Shown piece by piece: positions 58,305-64,000 of a stretch of 64,000 bases of DNA. The notes under the pieces were generated by a model that was not told the origin of the DNA, made no database searches, and worked only from the letters and a program-made list of their open reading frames with translations. The translations under genes and the position numbers were made by a program. The stretch is from Dokdonella sp. (GTDB taxonomy: Bacteria; Pseudomonadota; Gammaproteobacteria; Xanthomonadales; Rhodanobacteraceae): contig NZ_JAHCAP010000003.1 in the NCBI RefSeq assembly GCF_019634815.1, positions 121,489-185,488 of the forward strand, written 5' to 3'. Each line of letters opens with the position of its first letter. The stretch's first letter is position 1.

Positions 58305-58922
58305 ATGAGCGAACAAGACAGCAGCAGCGTTTCCACGGCTCCGCCGAATCAGGTGGCTGCATGGACGTTTTTCCTGCAGTGGGCCAAGCATCCCCTGACC
58401 ACTGCCTCGATGGTGCCTTCCGGGCGGCAGCTCACGCGCCAGATGATGCGTCAGCTCCCGGCCGATGCGCGCCACGTGGTGGAACTGGGCGCCGGAACCG
58501 GAGTATTTACGCAAGCGCTGATCGAGCATGGCATCGCGCCCGAGGATCTGCTCGTGGTCGAGCTCAACCCCGAGTTCCATGGCCTGTTGTGCCGGCGGTT
58601 TCCCGCACTCGAGATCATCAATGGTGATGCGCGCGACTTGCAGGCGATCGTCGCACGCGCGGGAATGGATGCCGGCGTCGACGCGGTGGTGAGCGGGCTG
58701 GGCTTTCTTGCCATGCCGCGCGAAATCCAGAAGCAGATCCTCGAAGCGGTCTTTGCGGTGCTCGGCAAGGGGCGCAGCCTGATCCAGTTCACCTACGGAC
58801 CCAAGGCGCCGATTCCGCAGGATTTGCTCGAGGAATTGGGATTGACCGCAACGCGCGTCGGCTTCGCGCCCCTCAATTTGCCGCCAGCCTTCGTCTACAA
58901 GTTGTCGCGTCGCGCCGACTGA
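58305..58922 (+). CDS. Phospholipid N-methyltransferase-like SAM methyltransferase
   Basis: A 205-residue class I SAM methyltransferase of the PmtA type. The SAM loop is VVELGAGTGVFTQAL, followed by LVVELNPEFHGLL and NGDARDLQAIV. The N-terminal FFLQWAKHPLTTASMVPSGRQL fits the PmtA/rRNA adenine methyltransferase-like group. PmtA methylates phosphatidylethanolamine toward phosphatidylcholine; that substrate is inferred. An upstream GTG at 58287 would add six residues. It precedes phaE-phaC by 69 bp. Confidence 0.78.
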   Translation: MSEQDSSSVSTAPPNQVAAWTFFLQWAKHPLTTASMVPSGRQLTRQMMRQLPADARHVVELGAGTGVFTQALIEHGIAPEDLLVVELNPEFHGLLCRRFPALEIINGDARDLQAIVARAGMDAGVDAVVSGLGFLAMPREIQKQILEAVFAVLGKGRSLIQFTYGPKAPIPQDLLEELGLTATRVGFAPLNLPPAFVYKLSRRAD

Positions 58923-58991
58923 AATCCGTTTGTGCCTGATCGGGATGCTGCGGCGCGGTATCATGTGCCATCTTGTCAGCGAGGGCGGATC

Positions 58992-60227
58992 GTGTCCGAA
59001 GCGTTCTTTTCCGATGCAACCAGACAGTGGCAGACGCTCATGCAGCAGTCCGCCGGGCCGTGGGCTGAACTGATGCGCGCGAATGCGCAGCCGCCCACGG
59101 CGTTCGAACAATGGACGACGATGTTCGGCGGCGGTGGCACGCCGACCGAAACGATTCAGCGATTCGTGCAGGGTGCGCGCGATTACCTTGCCTTCCTTCA
59201 GTCCGGCATCACCGCTGGCGGCGCCAATGCCGATGGCATGACAGGCTGGGTCGAGCCTCTCAAGCGCATGTTCGCGGCACCTGATGGCATGGCGGGTGCG
59301 TTCGAGCATCCGTTCGCGAAGCTTTGGCCGGGTTCGGCTGCAGGCGCCAATCCGTTTGCGCTGGGCGTGCCAGGCTTCGGGCAGGCCGCCACTCCGGATC
59401 TGCGCGATCTCAAATCCTGGCTCACATTGCCGACCTTCGGCCCGGCGCGCGAGCATCAGGTGAGCCAGCAGCAGGCTGCCTTGGCATGGCTGGACTACCA
59501 GCAGCAAATCCAGCGCCACAACGAGCTCATGATGCGCGCCGCCAAGCGCGGCTTCGAAGTGTTCGAGGGCAAGCTCGCCGAGCGCGAGCAGCCGGGTCGC
59601 CAGATCGAATCGCTGCGTGCACTCTACGATCTGTGGGTTGATGCGATCGAGGAAGCCTACGCCGACATCGCCTTGTCGCAGGAATATCGTGAAGTCTATG
59701 GCGAACTGGTCAACGCGCAGATGCGCGTGCGTGCCAATGTGCAAAAGGAAGTGGAGCGCCTGAGCGGGGACTTGGGCATGCCCACGCGCAGCGAGGTCGA
59801 CAGCATTGGTCAGCGTCTGCAGGCCGTACGCCGCGAAGTTCGCAATTTGCGCGGCGGCGATGCCCTGATCGACGAGGTTGCCAATTTGCGCGGCGAACTC
59901 GAAGCGCTGGCGCAGGCGGCGGTCAAGCAGGCTCTGGGTGAACGCGCGTTGATGCCATCCGCTGTGGCCAAGGGACAGTCGGAGACGGCAGGACCGGCAG
60001 CCAGACGCGTTCGCACAGCGGCGTCGAAGAAGCCGGTGCCGAAAAAGCCTTTGCCGCGCCGGGCGGCTGCGGCGGCCAGCGGAGGGTTTGCCACGCGCAT
60101 CGCGCAGTTTGCCGACGCATCACTGGGTGGCAAGCGCAAGGCGCGTGGCGACAAGGCCGCACCGGCAAAGTCATCCCGTGGCGCCAAGGCCGCGACCAAC
60201 CCGCGCGGCCAGCGCGCACGTAGCTGA
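58992..60227 (+). CDS. phaE: PhaE, class III PHA synthase subunit with basic Ala/Lys tail
   Basis: PhaE is the non-catalytic partner of class III PhaC in polyhydroxyalkanoate synthesis. The 411-residue protein starts at GTG (VSEAFFSDATRQW) after a GAGGGCGGA site. The central region (QQQAALAWLDYQQQIQRHNELMM; AYADIALSQEYREVYGELVNAQMR) matches the family. The last about 90 residues are Ala/Lys/Arg/Pro-rich (KKPVPKKPLPRRAAAAASGG, then GGKRKARGDKAAPAKSSRGA), unlike ordinary PhaE and reminiscent of the DNA-binding tails of PhaF/histone H1-like phasins. phaC follows 11 bp later. Confidence 0.83.
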   Translation: MSEAFFSDATRQWQTLMQQSAGPWAELMRANAQPPTAFEQWTTMFGGGGTPTETIQRFVQGARDYLAFLQSGITAGGANADGMTGWVEPLKRMFAAPDGMAGAFEHPFAKLWPGSAAGANPFALGVPGFGQAATPDLRDLKSWLTLPTFGPAREHQVSQQQAALAWLDYQQQIQRHNELMMRAAKRGFEVFEGKLAEREQPGRQIESLRALYDLWVDAIEEAYADIALSQEYREVYGELVNAQMRVRANVQKEVERLSGDLGMPTRSEVDSIGQRLQAVRREVRNLRGGDALIDEVANLRGELEALAQAAVKQALGERALMPSAVAKGQSETAGPAARRVRTAASKKPVPKKPLPRRAAAAASGGFATRIAQFADASLGGKRKARGDKAAPAKSSRGAKAATNPRGQRARS

Positions 60228-60238
60228 GCGAGGACCCC

Positions 60239-61303
60239 ATGCAAGCCGTCAATATCCAGCCTGCCAAGGCTGCCGAAGAAGTCCTCACCGCCCAGCGCAA
60301 GCTGGCGGCCGCGCTCAATACCTTGCGTTCGATGGACGATGTTGATTTCGGCGTCACCGCCAAGGAAGAAATCTACCGTGAGGACAAGGTGGTCGTGTAC
60401 CGCTTCAGGGGCGAGCGCGCGCCGACCGCGAAAGTGCCGATTCTCATCGTCTACGCGCTGGTCAACCGACCCTACATGGTCGATCTCCAGGATGACCGCT
60501 CGCTGGTGAAGAACCTGCTCGCCAAGGGCGAGGATGTCTATCTCGTCGATTGGGGCTATCCCGATGGTGCCGACCGCTGGCTCACGCTCGATGATTACAT
60601 CAACGGCTACATCGCGCGTGCGGTGGATGCGGTCGCGCGACATCGGCGTGTGCGCAAGATCAACCTGCTCGGTATCTGCCAGGGTGGTGCCTTCTCCTTG
60701 TGCTTTGCGGCGCTGCATCCGCACAAGGTGCAGAACCTCATCACGATGGTGACGCCGGTCGATTTCCAGACGCCAGACAACATGTTGTCGAATTGGGTGC
60801 AGAAGCTCGATATCGACTTGTTCGTCGACACACTCGGCAACGTGCCGGCCGATCTGATGAACCTGTGCTATCTCATGCTCAAGCCGGTTCGGCTCAACCA
60901 GCAGAAGTACATCGGCCTGGTCGACATACTCGACAACAAGGTCGAGATGGAAAACTTCCTGCGCATGGAGAAATGGATCTTTGACTCGCCCGATCAGGCG
61001 GGGGAGGCGTTCCGGCAGTTCCTCAAGGATTTCTATCAGGGCAACAAGTTGATCAAGGGCGGCCTGAAGATCGGGGACCGTGAGGTGCATCTGGGCAATG
61101 TCACGATGCCCGTGCTCAACGTGTTTGCCGAGCAGGACCATCTGGTACCGCCGAACGCTTCGCGCGTGCTCGCCGATCACGTTGGCACCAAGGACTATAC
61201 CCAGGTCGCATTCCGCGGGGGGCACATCGGAATCTATGTTTCCGGGCGCGCCCAACGTGAGGTGCCATCGGCCATCCACGACTGGTTGGCTGCGCGAACC
61301 TGA
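60239..61303 (+). CDS. phaC: PhaC, class III PHA synthase catalytic subunit
   Basis: PhaC polymerises 3-hydroxyacyl-CoA into PHA. The 354-residue protein is of class III size. The lipase-like box GICQGGAFSL holds the nucleophile Cys147, the acid is probably in FAEQDHLVPP and the His in FRGGHIGIYVSG. Conserved VYALVNRPYMVDLQ and VDWGYPDG are typical. The start ATG is preceded by GAGGA. It forms a phaE-phaC operon ended by a strong terminator. phaA and phaB are not in the window. Confidence 0.92.
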   Translation: MQAVNIQPAKAAEEVLTAQRKLAAALNTLRSMDDVDFGVTAKEEIYREDKVVVYRFRGERAPTAKVPILIVYALVNRPYMVDLQDDRSLVKNLLAKGEDVYLVDWGYPDGADRWLTLDDYINGYIARAVDAVARHRRVRKINLLGICQGGAFSLCFAALHPHKVQNLITMVTPVDFQTPDNMLSNWVQKLDIDLFVDTLGNVPADLMNLCYLMLKPVRLNQQKYIGLVDILDNKVEMENFLRMEKWIFDSPDQAGEAFRQFLKDFYQGNKLIKGGLKIGDREVHLGNVTMPVLNVFAEQDHLVPPNASRVLADHVGTKDYTQVAFRGGHIGIYVSGRAQREVPSAIHDWLAART

Positions 61304-61326
61304 CCCGGCCGTGTCCGGGCGCAGTG

Positions 61327-61358
61327 AAAAGGCCGCGAACTTGCGGCCTTTTTCCTTT
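61327..61358 (+). terminator. Rho-independent terminator after phaC
   Basis: AAAAGGCCGC (61327-61336) pairs with GCGGCCTTTT (61343-61352) around a 6-nt loop and is followed by TCCTTTTC. It begins 24 bp after the phaC stop. Confidence 0.9.
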
Positions 61359-61422
61359 TCGACATGCGGGCGAAAGGCAGGCGGCCGCTAAACTAGCCGC
61401 TTTCCACATCTGGCATGCACCC

Positions 61423-61752
61423 ATGAGCTTCATGAACGAGGTCATCCTGCAGATCCACAGCGCGACGATCACGCCGTGGAAACTGGTCGGCTATGGCGGT
61501 GCACTGCTGTTCACCGGACGCTGGTTCGTGCAGTTGTATGCCACCCGCAAGCTCAAGCGCGTCGCGGTGCCCATGGCATTCTGGTACCTGTCGATGGTCG
61601 GCAGCATGATGACGCTGAGCTATTTCATATGGGGCAAGAACGATTCGGTTGGCATCCTGCAGAATGCATTCCCGATGTTCGTCGCCTCGTACAACCTCTA
61701 CGTGCATGCAAGGCACCGCGAAGCGCCCCAATCAGGCAGTGGCGCGAGCTGA
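61423..61752 (+). CDS. LAB_N (lipid A biosynthesis N-terminal-like) membrane protein
   Basis: A 109-residue protein with about three hydrophobic segments, matching the LAB_N domain. Seen: TPWKLVGYGGALLFTGRWFVQLYAT, the diagnostic VPMAFWYLSMVGSMMTLSYF and GILQNAFPMFVASYNLYVH. The domain was named from an N-terminal extension of some lipid A synthases, but stand-alone proteins are common and of unknown role; an accessory role in lipid transport or modification is inferred. I chose MSFMNEVILQIHS at 61423. It converges on metH. Confidence 0.85.
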   Translation: MSFMNEVILQIHSATITPWKLVGYGGALLFTGRWFVQLYATRKLKRVAVPMAFWYLSMVGSMMTLSYFIWGKNDSVGILQNAFPMFVASYNLYVHARHREAPQSGSGAS

Positions 61753-61773
61753 GCCTGCCCGACGGCGCGGGCC

Positions 61774-64000
<2,227 letters not shown>

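Overview
The window reads as a continuous stretch of high-GC gammaproteobacterial chromosome. Gene families and gene order (maf-rng-yhdP-tldD, miaA-hfq-hflX-hflK-hflC-purA, xseB next to ispA, darP divergent from pmbA) point to the Lysobacterales (Xanthomonadales). A Rhodanobacteraceae/Dokdonella-like host is my guess, based on the overall gene mix and on one secreted protein tail; it is not proven. I found no tRNA, rRNA, insertion sequence, prophage or CRISPR array. Coding density is very high and no gene-free stretch exceeds 300 bp.

Layout. 1-7198: the end of recC, then recB and recD, joined by ATGA overlaps (RecBCD recombination). 7323-9380: an exported S9 peptidase. 9539-12315: cysD and a fused cysNC (sulfate activation). 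12484-18908: an uncharacterised group on both strands, made of an acyl carrier protein, a ketoacyl synthase, two SMR-like membrane proteins, a DegT-type aminotransferase, a ureohydrolase-like enzyme, a GNAT acyltransferase and a serine hydrolase. It resembles a small lipid or aminoacyl pathway. A textbook sigma-54 promoter at 19133-19148 sits beside it and faces a 53-codon ORF. 19462-28981: maf, rng, yhdP, tldD, darP and pmbA (envelope and protein maturation). 29112-31102: catalase and a DUF4870 protein. 31193-34902: ispA, xseB, tilS and tdh. 35073-42009: a PilG/PilH-like regulator, then miaA-hfq-hflX-hflK-hflC-purA. 42053-50483: an ERCC4-type nuclease, a D,D-carboxypeptidase, a repeat-rich secreted protein, an M64 metallopeptidase, a CPBP/RHH/SPFH operon and an exported transglutaminase. 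50582-55399: purT, a small conserved protein, bpt, a DUF2007-like protein, tesB, an AmpD-like amidase and a small hydrolase. 55401-61303: rlmL, a Gly/Tyr-rich exported protein, a PmtA-like methyltransferase and the class III PHA synthase genes phaE and phaC. 61423-64000: a LAB_N membrane protein and the C-terminal part of metH.

How the genes work together. Most of the window is housekeeping in compact operons with overlapping stops and starts. The accessory-looking parts are the lipid-like cluster at 12.5-18.9 kb, the secreted proteins at 43.7-50.5 kb and the PHA locus. The observations most worth a second look are the lipid-like cluster, the sigma-54 promoter with its tiny ORF, an apparent CTG start for hflX, a GATATC dyad ahead of the SPFH/RHH/CPBP operon, and a secreted protein in which a 19-residue motif is duplicated with only synonymous differences.
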